Positions 1 through 7,286 of a DNA stretch of 14,649 bases are shown here, in pieces. Each line of letters begins with the position of its first letter. The stretch's first letter is position 1. The position numbers were made by a program, and so were the translations under genes. Location: NCBI GenBank assembly GCA_016865955.1, contig VGNW01000032.1, positions 1 through 14,649 on the forward strand, read 5' to 3'. This stretch comes from Chloroflexota bacterium (GTDB lineage Bacteria > Chloroflexota > Dehalococcoidia > SZUA-161). Below the pieces are notes generated by a model. It did no database searches and was not told where the DNA came from. It saw only the letters and a program-made list of their open reading frames with translations.

Positions 1-532
1 GGTGTTTGGCTCCGTTTTGATGGTTCTTGACGGCGACCTTAGCCAGGTCTTCTCTGGTCCAGCCCCATTCTTTGAATGCTCTGATTGCGCAGGGTGCGAA
101 ATAGGCAGGCGCAGATTGCCAGGGCAATGAAGGATGCCAGTACAGTATCTCTTGAGACAGCCCTCTGCCTCCCTGGTCGAGAACCTTCTCCACGCCGCAG
201 GCTACGACGATATTATATCTTCCGGATGCTACTGCATACGCGGCATTTCTCACCGCATCCATACCCGAAGCGCACTGATTCTCCACCCTGGTGACCGGTT
301 TCCCGAAGCATTTCAGCGGTTCGGCGGCCGCCCATCCCGACATGCCTGACCAGTCGTAGAGTGTGGAGGCCCACAGCGCATCGACGTCTCTTCTCAAATC
401 GATGTTTGCTTCTTTGCATGCCTCATGAACCGCTTCAACGAGCAAATCGCCGGCATCTGATTCCCAGTGTTCGCCGAATTTGGTGACGCCTGTTCCGATA
501 ATGGCTACTTTATCTCTAATGCTCCCTTGCAT
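1..532 (-). CDS. SCP2-type thiolase (acetyl-CoA acetyltransferase family), N-terminal part, cut by window edge
   Basis: I translated an open frame of 177 codons, without stop, from an ATG at 532 to the window edge. GGAGGG lies about 6 bases before the ATG. The protein begins MQGSIRDKVAIIGTGVTKFG, typical of SCP2/non-specific thiolases. The nucleophile motif NQCASG places the active Cys at residue 87, followed by DAVRNAAYAVASG and, near the edge, VKNHQNGA. The C-terminal HDCF and GHPxGASG motifs lie outside the window. The family catalyses reversible Claisen condensation or thiolysis of acyl-CoA; the substrate cannot be read from sequence. It starts 20 bases after the HMG-CoA-synthase-like gene and is probably co-transcribed with it. 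It differs clearly from the thiolase at 2449-3720, so this is not a recent duplication. Confidence 0.9.
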   Translation of the reverse strand, partial: MQGSIRDKVAIIGTGVTKFGEHWESDAGDLLVEAVHEACKEANIDLRRDVDALWASTLYDWSGMSGWAAAEPLKCFGKPVTRVENQCASGMDAVRNAAYAVASGRYNIVVACGVEKVLDQGGRGLSQEILYWHPSLPWQSAPAYFAPCAIRAFKEWGWTREDLAKVAVKNHQNGAKH

Positions 533-552
533 TCGTCCCTCCAAACTCAGTT

Positions 553-1983
553 CTAAGCTCTAAAGAGTCTGGCTCTCCAACCGTAGAAGGGAAAGTCGCT
601 TTTCTGATGCAACAATCGGAAGGTCAACTCCACCTGAGTTCCGATATTAATCTCTTCGATGTCGGAGTCTGTCATCTCCAGCCAGATACGACACCCGTCT
701 TCGAGGTCTACCAGCACCCTTGAGGTCGGATTTATGCCGTCGCCTGTGTAATTGCCCGGGCCCAGCAGGTAGTCATGGGTGAACGTAAAGACCTTTCCTT
801 TTCGTGCCAGCTTCACTTTAGCGTGGTTGCCCTTCGTCCCGCAAGCCGTGCAGACCTTTCTCACCGGATACTGAAGCATACCGCACTTAGTGCACTTCAT
901 GCCGTAGAGAGGCAGCAGCCAACTCTCATCCCTCCAGTATTTGACCACAGAGCTTTTCTCCCAGTCCGGCCAGCCGACATCGATTTCCTTTTTTATAGAG
1001 AGGAATCGACCGTACGATGAGACCATTTTCTTAGAGGTAATATATTTTGTGCCTCTGTGCTTCGCTTTCTCCCCCTCCAATTTAGCAGTGGTCTTCACCA
1101 GCAGCGCGTCGCTTCCTTCGCCATAGCTGGCGCAGATAATCCTTGCATCTGGCTTTGCCTGTTCCAGCGCCGCTATGAGAACCAGCAAGCAGTGTGCTGT
1201 TCCTGTTACTCCTACGTTTTTGAACATAAGGTCCTGCACCTGCGTTTTCGCATCTATCTTCAGCGCACCTGAGACAGCAGCATGGCTTCTTGCCTCGGGC
1301 GCGTAGAAGGCGAATTTGGAGATATCCTTAGCCAGTATTTTGTGCTTCTCCATCAGGTTGGCTACCGCTTGCGGGATATCCTTCAGAACTCCGTATCTGG
1401 AATCAAGCCTTACATCGAATATTCTGGTGTATCTATCATTTTCCCTTCTCCAGGGTCCCGGGATGGGATTCACCACGGTGGAGAAACCTTCTATCTCGGC
1501 AATAGCTTCCTCTTTCCGTCCTATCAACAGGGCTGCTGCGCCATCGCCGAAGGCTTGCTCCGCGTCGGAACGCGGCATGGCTTTCCTGGCATCGGCGGCG
1601 ATGACCAGAGCTTTTTTGATACTCCCGGCTTTGATTGCATCGCAGGCAGCTTTCACAGCCAGCGTGCCTGCTCTCAGCGAGCCTGTGAAGTCGAAAGTAT
1701 ATACATCTTTTCTCAAGTCAAGTGCGGAAGCCATGAGCGAAGCTGCCTGTTTTTCTTTGAATGGAGAGGAAACCGTGGCGAAGTAGAGGCTGTCTATCTC
1801 TCCGGGGTCGACACCTGACAGACAGTCGAACCCCGCCTCGACCCCCATGGTCAGGCTGTCCTCGTCCCATGCCGCGACTGCCCTTTCTCCTCCCAGGGAG
1901 GCGCTGCCGATTGACTTCGCTATCTCATCCCTGCTTATTCTCCAGACGGGAATATAGGCACCGTATGACAATATGCCTGCCAA
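553..1983 (-). CDS. HMG-CoA-synthase-like protein with C-terminal DUF35 (zinc ribbon + OB fold)
   Basis: About 476 residues. The first ~300 resemble archaeal-type HMG-CoA synthase (GILSYGAYIPVWRI; FGDGAAALLIG; CASYGEGSDALL). The rest is a DUF35 module, with a CxxC-x10-CxxC zinc ribbon at about Cys364-Cys381 and then an OB fold. Compared with archaeal HMG-CoA synthase from memory, the catalytic Cys (in ACKAGT) is Leu (in SLRAGT, about residue 103), the catalytic His (in FHQP) is Tyr (in FYAP, about 227), and the GSES Glu seems absent. HMG-CoA synthesis is therefore doubtful; condensation by another route, or a structural role, is possible. I chose the TTG at 1983 because AAGGAG lies 6 bases upstream and the family usually begins MAGILSYGAY. 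An in-frame GTG at 2025 would add 14 residues but has no ribosome binding site. Confidence 0.85.
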   Translation of the reverse strand: MAGILSYGAYIPVWRISRDEIAKSIGSASLGGERAVAAWDEDSLTMGVEAGFDCLSGVDPGEIDSLYFATVSSPFKEKQAASLMASALDLRKDVYTFDFTGSLRAGTLAVKAACDAIKAGSIKKALVIAADARKAMPRSDAEQAFGDGAAALLIGRKEEAIAEIEGFSTVVNPIPGPWRRENDRYTRIFDVRLDSRYGVLKDIPQAVANLMEKHKILAKDISKFAFYAPEARSHAAVSGALKIDAKTQVQDLMFKNVGVTGTAHCLLVLIAALEQAKPDARIICASYGEGSDALLVKTTAKLEGEKAKHRGTKYITSKKMVSSYGRFLSIKKEIDVGWPDWEKSSVVKYWRDESWLLPLYGMKCTKCGMLQYPVRKVCTACGTKGNHAKVKLARKGKVFTFTHDYLLGPGNYTGDGINPTSRVLVDLEDGCRIWLEMTDSDIEEINIGTQVELTFRLLHQKSDFPFYGWRARLFRA

Positions 1984-1989
1984 CTCAAT

Positions 1990-1995
1990 CTCCTT
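1990..1995 (-). promoter_or_regulatory. Ribosome binding site deciding the TTG start of the HMG-CoA-synthase-like gene
   Basis: AAGGAG on the minus strand stands 6 bases before TTG (1981-1983). The upstream GTG at 2023-2025 has no purine-rich stretch in front of it, so this site favours the shorter protein. Confidence 0.65.
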
Positions 1996-2031
1996 AGTTG
2001 AAATACAGACCGGTTTTTCCTTCACAAATGG

Positions 2032-2445
2032 CTAATGGGCTTTAAAGACGAGGTAAGACCTCTTGCCCGCAGTTTGTTCGGGGAACTCTATCTTTACAGG
2101 AGTCCCGACCTTGATTTTCTCCGGGCTTCTGGCGTCTATGCCCTGGATTCGACCGCAGATTTTCGGCCCCTCGTCCAGTTTAACTATCCCGACCAGATAG
2201 GGATTATTCCTATCGTATCCCTCCGCAACAACGCAGGTGGGACCCACAGCGATAACGGTGAAAGCGGCAAGTTTGCCGTCACCCTTCATCTGCACCCATT
2301 CCATATCCGAACCGTAGCATTTAATGCATATCGGGTGTGGGGGCAGATACAGGGCATGGCACTTCTTGCATCGGGAAGCCATGAGTTTCTTTTCGCCGAG
2401 GAATTGATAAAAAGAGTTGCTGTTAACTTCTTTCTCGCCAGTCAA
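2032..2445 (-). CDS. Stand-alone DUF35 zinc-ribbon/OB-fold protein (acyl-CoA enzyme partner)
   Basis: A 137-residue protein with the DUF35 layout: an N-terminal helix (NSFYQFLGEKKLMASRC), a zinc ribbon with Cys26, Cys29, Cys40 and Cys43, then an OB fold (GKLAAFTVIAVGPTCVV ... NPYLVGIVKLDEGPKICGRI). Such proteins pair with thiolases and related enzymes; in the archaeal mevalonate complex a DUF35 subunit bridges thiolase and HMG-CoA synthase, and ChsH2 partners a thiolase-like aldolase in steroid breakdown. It sits between a thiolase gene and the HMG-CoA-synthase-like gene. The start is TTG with AGGAGGT 5 bases upstream, overlapping the thiolase stop codon. Its TAG stop is in frame with the next gene. 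The partner enzyme and ligand are inferred, not shown. Confidence 0.9.
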   Translation of the reverse strand: MTGEKEVNSNSFYQFLGEKKLMASRCKKCHALYLPPHPICIKCYGSDMEWVQMKGDGKLAAFTVIAVGPTCVVAEGYDRNNPYLVGIVKLDEGPKICGRIQGIDARSPEKIKVGTPVKIEFPEQTAGKRSYLVFKAH

Positions 2446-2448
2446 GGG

Positions 2449-3720
2449 TTACCTCCTGTTGAAGATATGGACTACGCAGGTGCCGCCGGTTGCGCCGACA
2501 TTATGAGTTAAAGCCAGACGAATGTCTTTGCCGGGTACTTGTCTCTGTCCCGCTTCCGCTCTCATCTGATGCCAGATTTCTACTACCTGTCCGATTCCCG
2601 AGGCTCCCACAGGGTGCCCTTTGGCCTTGAGTCCACCCGAGGTATTGATAGGCTTGGCGCCATCGCGAGCGGTGACTCCTTCCCTGGTCGCCTTGTAGCC
2701 TTCGCCGGGCTTGAAGAATCCCAGGTCTTCGGACGCTACAAGCTCGGCAATAGTGAAGCAATCGTGTACCTCGGCAATCTGGATATCCTGGGGTTTCACG
2801 CCTGCCATAGCGTACGCCTCCTGAGCCGCCACTCTTGCCGAGTTGATGGAAGTCAGTTCTTCTCTTTCATGCAAAGCGTGGTCGCTGCCGTGACCCGAGC
2901 CGATTATGTATATAGGTTTGCTGGAAAAGTTTTGCGCTAAATCTTCTGCAACCAGTAGAAGACAGGCTGCCCCATCGGTTATAGGGGAGCAGTCGAACAG
3001 CCTCATGGGCCAGGCAACTATGGGATTTGCCTGCGGATCTCTGAGAAAGTCCAACTCCTCCTTCCAGTTGGGTACGGGCTGACCCTTTTGCTTCGCCTTC
3101 TCAATCCTGGCATTCATAATGTCTCTTATGGAGCTGTTGAACTGCGCTTTGGGGTTTAGTGCACCGTTCCTATGGTTTTTGATTCCCACCCGCATGAAGT
3201 CCTCCGGCGTAGCGCCGTACTTGTCCATATACGCTGAGGCAATGGCAGCGTACAGACCGGGGAAGGTGAAGCCGCAGCAAGCCTCATAAAGGATATCGCT
3301 GGCGGAAGCCAAAGTGTCCGTTACTCTTTCAGTGGGGAGATTAGTCATTTTTTCAGTGCCGCTTGCCAGTACGATGTCGTAGAGGCCGGAGGCTACAGCG
3401 ATGACAGCCTGTCTCAAGGCTAATCCGCCGCTGGCGCAGGCAGCCTCCACTCTGGTGGCTGGTTTAGGCACCAGACCTATCCAGTCTGCCATAATCGGTG
3501 CGATGTGTCCCTGTCCTTCGAACAGGTCGCTGGAGAAGTTGCCTACGTAGATGGACTGGATATCCCTGGTCTCCATCCCCTTGTCCACTGTTTTTACCAT
3601 CGCGCTGTAGGCTTCGACGAATAAATCACGGGTCGTCTTGTCGGCAAAGGAGCCAAACTTCGACATGCCCGCTCCTACCAAAGCCACCCCTCTTCCCAGT
3701 TTTCCTGCCTTTCGGCTCAT
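2449..3720 (-). CDS. SCP2-type thiolase (acetyl-CoA acetyltransferase family)
   Basis: A complete 423-residue thiolase. The nucleophile is Cys95 in VEAACASGG. His317 lies in the SCP2-type signature EVHDCF, and His367 in the C-terminal GLKAKGHPVGASG loop. All catalytic residues are present, so Claisen condensation or thiolysis of an acyl-CoA is expected in the cytoplasm. The HDCF motif marks the SCP2/archaeal acetoacetyl-CoA thiolase branch, whose members often need a DUF35 partner; one is encoded directly downstream. The start is ATG with AAGGAGG 4 bases upstream. It follows the methionine synthase gene after 37 bases, with no clear promoter or terminator between them, so it may be read from the upstream operon. 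Specificity (acetoacetyl-CoA or a longer or branched substrate) is unknown. Confidence 0.93.
   Translation of the reverse strand: MSRKAGKLGRGVALVGAGMSKFGSFADKTTRDLFVEAYSAMVKTVDKGMETRDIQSIYVGNFSSDLFEGQGHIAPIMADWIGLVPKPATRVEAACASGGLALRQAVIAVASGLYDIVLASGTEKMTNLPTERVTDTLASASDILYEACCGFTFPGLYAAIASAYMDKYGATPEDFMRVGIKNHRNGALNPKAQFNSSIRDIMNARIEKAKQKGQPVPNWKEELDFLRDPQANPIVAWPMRLFDCSPITDGAACLLLVAEDLAQNFSSKPIYIIGSGHGSDHALHEREELTSINSARVAAQEAYAMAGVKPQDIQIAEVHDCFTIAELVASEDLGFFKPGEGYKATREGVTARDGAKPINTSGGLKAKGHPVGASGIGQVVEIWHQMRAEAGQRQVPGKDIRLALTHNVGATGGTCVVHIFNRR
2451..2457 (-). promoter_or_regulatory. Strong ribosome binding site for the DUF35 TTG start
   Basis: AGGAGGT on the minus strand, 5 bases before TTG (2443-2445). 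It overlaps the TAA stop of the upstream thiolase, which suggests coupled translation and supports the TTG start. Confidence 0.7.
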
Positions 3721-3757
3721 GGTTCCTCCTTATAAGTGCTATCGACTTATTCTGAAA

Positions 3758-4816
3758 TCATTTGGTTATTTTTATCTTTGTACCGATATATTTCCTTCTG
3801 AATTCGGCTGATACTCGGGCTGTGGTCTCTAAAGTGCTGGCTGCTGCCTCGGGCGACATCGCAGCCAGCGAGCACGATGGCGTAATCAGGCATTGAGACT
3901 TGATAGTTTCATAATTTACGCCCTTCTTCGCAAGCAAGCCCATCGTCTCCACTAAACGGTCGACAAGGCTGGCTGCGGTCTCTTTGCTGACACTATCTTC
4001 GCTGTTGGGAACAATACCCCAGGCAATGACTCCGCCCCTGTCGAGGAAGCTCTTCACTTCGGTGGGATACAGGCTGATGCTCTCTCCGTAGCTGTAAGCA
4101 TCGAAGTTGAGTATGTCCAGCGATGTTTGCAGAAGCACCGACCAGTCGGTATTGCCGCAGCAGTGGACGCCCTTGAGTCCGCTGATGCCTCCCAGCACCT
4201 CTTCGATTAGAGTCACCACATGCTCTTTGGGGAAGGAGACGAAAGCAGAGCCGATTGATGTCAGGTAGGGCTCGTCCACAAAGATGATGGTATTTGGGCA
4301 CACGCTCTTCAGGGCTTTCTCCTGCCAGCCAGCCTTAAGCCTGAGATGTTTGGCTATGGCATCGGCAAGAACTTCATCGTAAAGAAGAGGTCGGCGATTC
4401 TGGTCCGTGACGGTGAGTCCGAAGCTGATGGGTCCGGTAACCTGTCCCTTGACCGCTTTGGGCTTGATTTTCTTGACCTCTTTGAGAAACACTTGAAAGC
4501 CGGCAGCATGGTCGGGACTCATTGCATATTGGTCTATCCGGCTCACCAGATAGGCGGCGTAGAGATGCTCCAGTGGCTGGCTCAAATCCCGGGAGCGGTC
4601 AACCCAGATACGCTCGTCCTCAACTACAACGCCCGGGAAACGCTCGCTGTACTGGACATACATATTCTCATTGAAAGACCTTTTGGGCAATTGAGGCCAG
4701 GCGGGTATTTCAGGGAGGTATTTCAACACTAAAGAGCACGCTTGCTGAGGGTCAACATGCGGCATGCTGCCCACTGCTGTAGCTAAACCGTTTAACTCGA
4801 ACCCCCTTTTGGTCAT
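3758..4816 (-). CDS. Core (folate-independent) methionine synthase, MetE C-terminal-domain type
   Basis: A 352-residue protein made only of the catalytic barrel of cobalamin-independent methionine synthase; the N-terminal folate-binding half of MetE (usually over 700 residues in total) is missing. Probable zinc ligands are His218 and Cys220 in GVHCCGN, Glu245 in SYGES, and Cys315 in ITPSCSLA. The FVDEPYL segment (Asp181-Glu182) resembles the substrate-binding acidic loop. Core enzymes of this kind transfer a methyl group from a corrinoid protein to homocysteine; the Dehalococcoides mccartyi enzyme uses a methylated corrinoid iron-sulfur protein. The donor here is inferred. The ATG overlaps the mtnP stop (ATGA), so translation is probably coupled. 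Other UROD/MetE-fold methyltransferases are the main alternative. Confidence 0.85.
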   Translation of the reverse strand: MTKRGFELNGLATAVGSMPHVDPQQACSLVLKYLPEIPAWPQLPKRSFNENMYVQYSERFPGVVVEDERIWVDRSRDLSQPLEHLYAAYLVSRIDQYAMSPDHAAGFQVFLKEVKKIKPKAVKGQVTGPISFGLTVTDQNRRPLLYDEVLADAIAKHLRLKAGWQEKALKSVCPNTIIFVDEPYLTSIGSAFVSFPKEHVVTLIEEVLGGISGLKGVHCCGNTDWSVLLQTSLDILNFDAYSYGESISLYPTEVKSFLDRGGVIAWGIVPNSEDSVSKETAASLVDRLVETMGLLAKKGVNYETIKSQCLITPSCSLAAMSPEAAASTLETTARVSAEFRRKYIGTKIKITK

Positions 4817-5688
4817 TTAAGATATTTCCCTATTAGCAGGGACAACTCCTCCTTCTTCTTCGAGGGAATCAGGGCCTTAGATGTAATGATAGCATTTTTG
4901 AGTGCAGTAGCGCAACCGCACTCCGTTCGTCTGGGCAGTTGACCGCTGGCTTTTATGATTACCTCCTTCGCTACCTCTACGGTCTTAAGCAGGTTGGAGA
5001 TAACCATATCAATGGTGACCGACTCGTGTACCTCGTGCCAGCAGTCGTAGTCGGTGACGCAGGCGATGGCTGCATAGCATATCTCAGCTTCTCTAGCCAG
5101 CTTGGCTTCGGGTATGGCGGTCATCCCGATAACGCTGGCGCCCCAGGAGCGATAGAGATTGGATTCTGCTCTCGTGGAAAAAAGAGGCCCCTCCATTGCC
5201 AGATATGTGCCTTTGGGGTGTACCCGGAGCTCCTTGCTTGCTACGTTGTTTTCTGCCACGCGGTAGAGCAGCTGGCTGAGCGCAGGGCAGAAGGGGTCGG
5301 CAAAGGTAACATGTCCTACGATGCCGTCGCCGAAGAAGGTGCTTGTGCGGCCCCTGGTGCGGTCGATAATCTGGTCCGGGATAACGAGGTCGAGAGGCTG
5401 TATCTCCTCCTGCAGGCTGCCCACAGCGTTCACAGAGATTATCCATTCCACGCCCAACGATTTCAACGCATATATATTTGCTCGCACCGGCAGCTCGGTC
5501 GGCATTATGCGATGCCCTCGGGCGTGCCTGGGCAGGAAGGCAATCTTAGTTTTTCCCAGGGTTCCCACCATTATGGCATCGCTGGGGTCGCCGAAAGGGG
5601 TTTTCACCCTGACCTCTTTGACATCCTTGAGTCCCTCTATCTCGTAAAGCCCGCTGCCGCCGATTACACCAAGCTTCGCTTCGGTCAT
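4813..5688 (-). CDS. mtnP: S-methyl-5'-thioadenosine phosphorylase
   Basis: A full-length protein of 291 residues. It splits methylthioadenosine with phosphate into adenine and 5-methylthioribose-1-phosphate. Visible motifs are the GVIGGSG phosphate loop (about 7-13), FLPRHARGHR (51-60), MEGPLFSTRAES (165-176) and VIGMTAIPEAKLA. TDYDCWHE (212-219) keeps both Asp213 and Asp215, as in human-type enzymes that prefer adenine over hypoxanthine bases. A Cys-Gly-Cys motif (257-259) lies near the C-terminus, as in some thermostable archaeal homologues. The start is ATG with AAGGAG about 7 bases upstream, 15 bases after mtnA. Adenine released here suits the adenine deaminase of the same operon, and the sugar phosphate is the substrate of MtnA. 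Confidence 0.95.
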   Translation of the reverse strand: MTEAKLGVIGGSGLYEIEGLKDVKEVRVKTPFGDPSDAIMVGTLGKTKIAFLPRHARGHRIMPTELPVRANIYALKSLGVEWIISVNAVGSLQEEIQPLDLVIPDQIIDRTRGRTSTFFGDGIVGHVTFADPFCPALSQLLYRVAENNVASKELRVHPKGTYLAMEGPLFSTRAESNLYRSWGASVIGMTAIPEAKLAREAEICYAAIACVTDYDCWHEVHESVTIDMVISNLLKTVEVAKEVIIKASGQLPRRTECGCATALKNAIITSKALIPSKKKEELSLLIGKYLK

Positions 5689-5703
5689 TTACAGCTCCTT
5701 ACC

Positions 5704-6732
5704 TCAAAGTTTCTTTAGCTTCTCCACATAGGGTTCTTTGAACACGCCTTTCTCGGTGATTATGGCAGACACATAACGGTGTGGCGTCACATCGAAGGCG
5801 GGATTGGCTGCCTTTACCCCCTTGGGAGCTATTCTGACTCCCTGGATATGTGTTACCTCATCGGGGCTGCGTTCCTCAATGGGAATATCCGCGCCTGATG
5901 ATAATGAGAGGTCGATAGTGCTTACCGGCGCCGCTACATAGAATGGTATGCCGTTCTCGGTGGCCAGCACTGCCAGGGTGTAAGTACCGATTTTATTCGC
6001 CACGTCTCCGTTGGCGGCTATGCGGTCGGCTCCGACTATGACGCAGTCGATAACGCCTTTGCTCATAAAATGCCCTGCCATGTTATCTGTAATCAGCGTT
6101 ACCGGAATATTTTCTTTCATAAGTTCCCAGGTGGTCAATCGGGCTCCCTGCAGCAGGGGTCTGGTCTCAGTGGCATACACCTTTACTCTTTTTCCTTGCT
6201 CCTTCGCCATTTTGATAACGCCCAGCGCAGTACCGTATGCCGCCGTAGCCAGCGACCCTGCGTTGCAGTGGGTCAATATGGTGAAGCCATCTTTGATTAG
6301 CTCTGCTCCGAGTTCGCTCAGCCTGCGGTTCGCCTCGTCGTTTTCAGCCTCAATTCGTTTTGCCTCGACGAGAAGCCCTCTTTTGATTTGTGCAACGCTC
6401 TTGCCGCTTTGCGCTGCTTTATTCATCCTCTCCAGTGCCCAGAATAGGTTAACCGCCGTGGGACGTGACGCAGCCAGTGTTTTGCTCACAGGGCGCAATT
6501 TAGCCAGAAATTGCTCTTTAGAGCTTGCCCTCATTGCCTGTGCTCCCAGAGCGAAGCCGTATGCAGCAGCGACGCCGATGTCGGGCGCACCCCTGATGCG
6601 CAGCTTCTTTATGGCATCGGCTACCTCGCGGTAGTCGTGCAACTCCAGAAATACCTCTTTATGGGGCAGCTCGGTCTGGTCGATTATCCTGATTCTATCC
6701 CCGAGCCATTCGATGATTTTTAATTCTTTCAT
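5704..6732 (-). CDS. mtnA: S-methyl-5-thioribose-1-phosphate isomerase
   Basis: A protein of 342 residues, normal for the family. It converts methylthioribose-1-phosphate into methylthioribulose-1-phosphate. The catalytic Cys156 lies in LTHCNAGSLATAAYGTALGV and the catalytic Asp236 in IVGADRIAANGDVANKIGTY; ATETRPLLQGARLT is the usual substrate-binding stretch. The early RGAPAIG motif reads RGAPDIG, with Asp51 where Ala is common, so this position deserves an alignment check. The related eIF2B-like ribose-1,5-bisphosphate isomerases are less likely given the mtnP neighbour and the MtnA-type N-terminus (IIEWLGDRIRIIDQTELP). The ATG overlaps the methyltransferase stop (ATGA). No later enzyme of the methionine salvage route (mtnB, mtnC, mtnD) is in the window. 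Confidence 0.94.
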   Translation of the reverse strand: MKELKIIEWLGDRIRIIDQTELPHKEVFLELHDYREVADAIKKLRIRGAPDIGVAAAYGFALGAQAMRASSKEQFLAKLRPVSKTLAASRPTAVNLFWALERMNKAAQSGKSVAQIKRGLLVEAKRIEAENDEANRRLSELGAELIKDGFTILTHCNAGSLATAAYGTALGVIKMAKEQGKRVKVYATETRPLLQGARLTTWELMKENIPVTLITDNMAGHFMSKGVIDCVIVGADRIAANGDVANKIGTYTLAVLATENGIPFYVAAPVSTIDLSLSSGADIPIEERSPDEVTHIQGVRIAPKGVKAANPAFDVTPHRYVSAIITEKGVFKEPYVEKLKKL

Positions 6733-7280
6733 TTTCTCTCGAAGTTGAGCAGTTTGCGTTGTCGCTCTCTCAAGGAGAACAGATTATCTTTTTCTGCAAT
6801 TTTAATGACATCTTCTGCTTTTATATGTTCCGCCGTAATCGATAGAATACCCTTCGGTTTTGTAACCCTGTGTAGCTCCCTTATCAGCGGCTCTCTATCT
6901 TTTATCATATGTATGGCATCGTATACCAGCGCAACATCCACGCTTCTGTCAGGTAACCCCGTATCTTTGTCCGAAAGGATGGTGGATATGTTAGTTATCC
7001 CCTTCTTATTGGCTTTTCTACGGACTGATTTTATAGCCAGGGGGTGGATGTCCAGCGCATATACTGAACCTTTGTCTCCCACTATCCCGGCGGCTGGCAG
7101 AGCATAGAAGCCGGGTCCGCAGCCGTAGTCCAATACGGTTTGACCTTCCTTTACTCCGGATTTTAGCAGTTGTTTTCTAGCATTCATAAATAGATAAGTA
7201 CAGGCTAGAGCAAGTGCCATCAGCCTGTAAACCGTATTGGACATCGTCTCACTTTTCTGTTCGGCCATCTGCGTATTCAC
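6729..7280 (-). CDS. Class I SAM-dependent methyltransferase (UbiE-like), acceptor unknown
   Basis: A small protein of up to 183 residues. It has SAM-binding motif I (TVLDYGCGPGFYALPAA), the acidic end of beta 2 (VYALDIHP), and later SVDVALVYDAIHMI and ELHRVTKPKGILSITAEH, as in small UbiE-like methylases of archaea and anaerobes. The N-terminal helix is hydrophobic (VYRLMALALACTYLF) and may bind a lipid, a membrane or a hydrophobic acceptor. It lies between adenine deaminase and mtnA, in an operon that recycles by-products of SAM use. The acceptor cannot be inferred. The start is uncertain: GTG at 7280 has a weak binding site, and ATG at 7268 or 7244 (MSNTVY, with GTGAG upstream) are alternatives. 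Confidence 0.85.
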   Translation of the reverse strand: MNTQMAEQKSETMSNTVYRLMALALACTYLFMNARKQLLKSGVKEGQTVLDYGCGPGFYALPAAGIVGDKGSVYALDIHPLAIKSVRRKANKKGITNISTILSDKDTGLPDRSVDVALVYDAIHMIKDREPLIRELHRVTKPKGILSITAEHIKAEDVIKIAEKDNLFSLRERQRKLLNFERK

Positions 7281-7286
7281 CTGTCT

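Noticed and set aside
553..2025. GTG at 2025 as start of the HMG-CoA-synthase-like gene
   Set aside because: No ribosome binding site precedes it, and the 14 extra residues do not match the usual family start; TTG at 1983 has AAGGAG at good spacing.
3732..3750. Inverted repeat ATAAGT-N7-ACTTAT just before the thiolase ribosome binding site
   Set aside because: Only 6 A/T-rich pairs with a 7-base loop. It would be unstable and can easily arise by chance; a promoter here lacks a matching -35.
4939..5718. Long plus-strand open frame (259 codons) opposite mtnP
   Set aside because: It is antisense to a clearly conserved enzyme, shows no recognisable domain and has atypical composition. The same holds for the plus-strand frames at 1282-1818, 2035-2511, 6011-6634 and 11342-11713.
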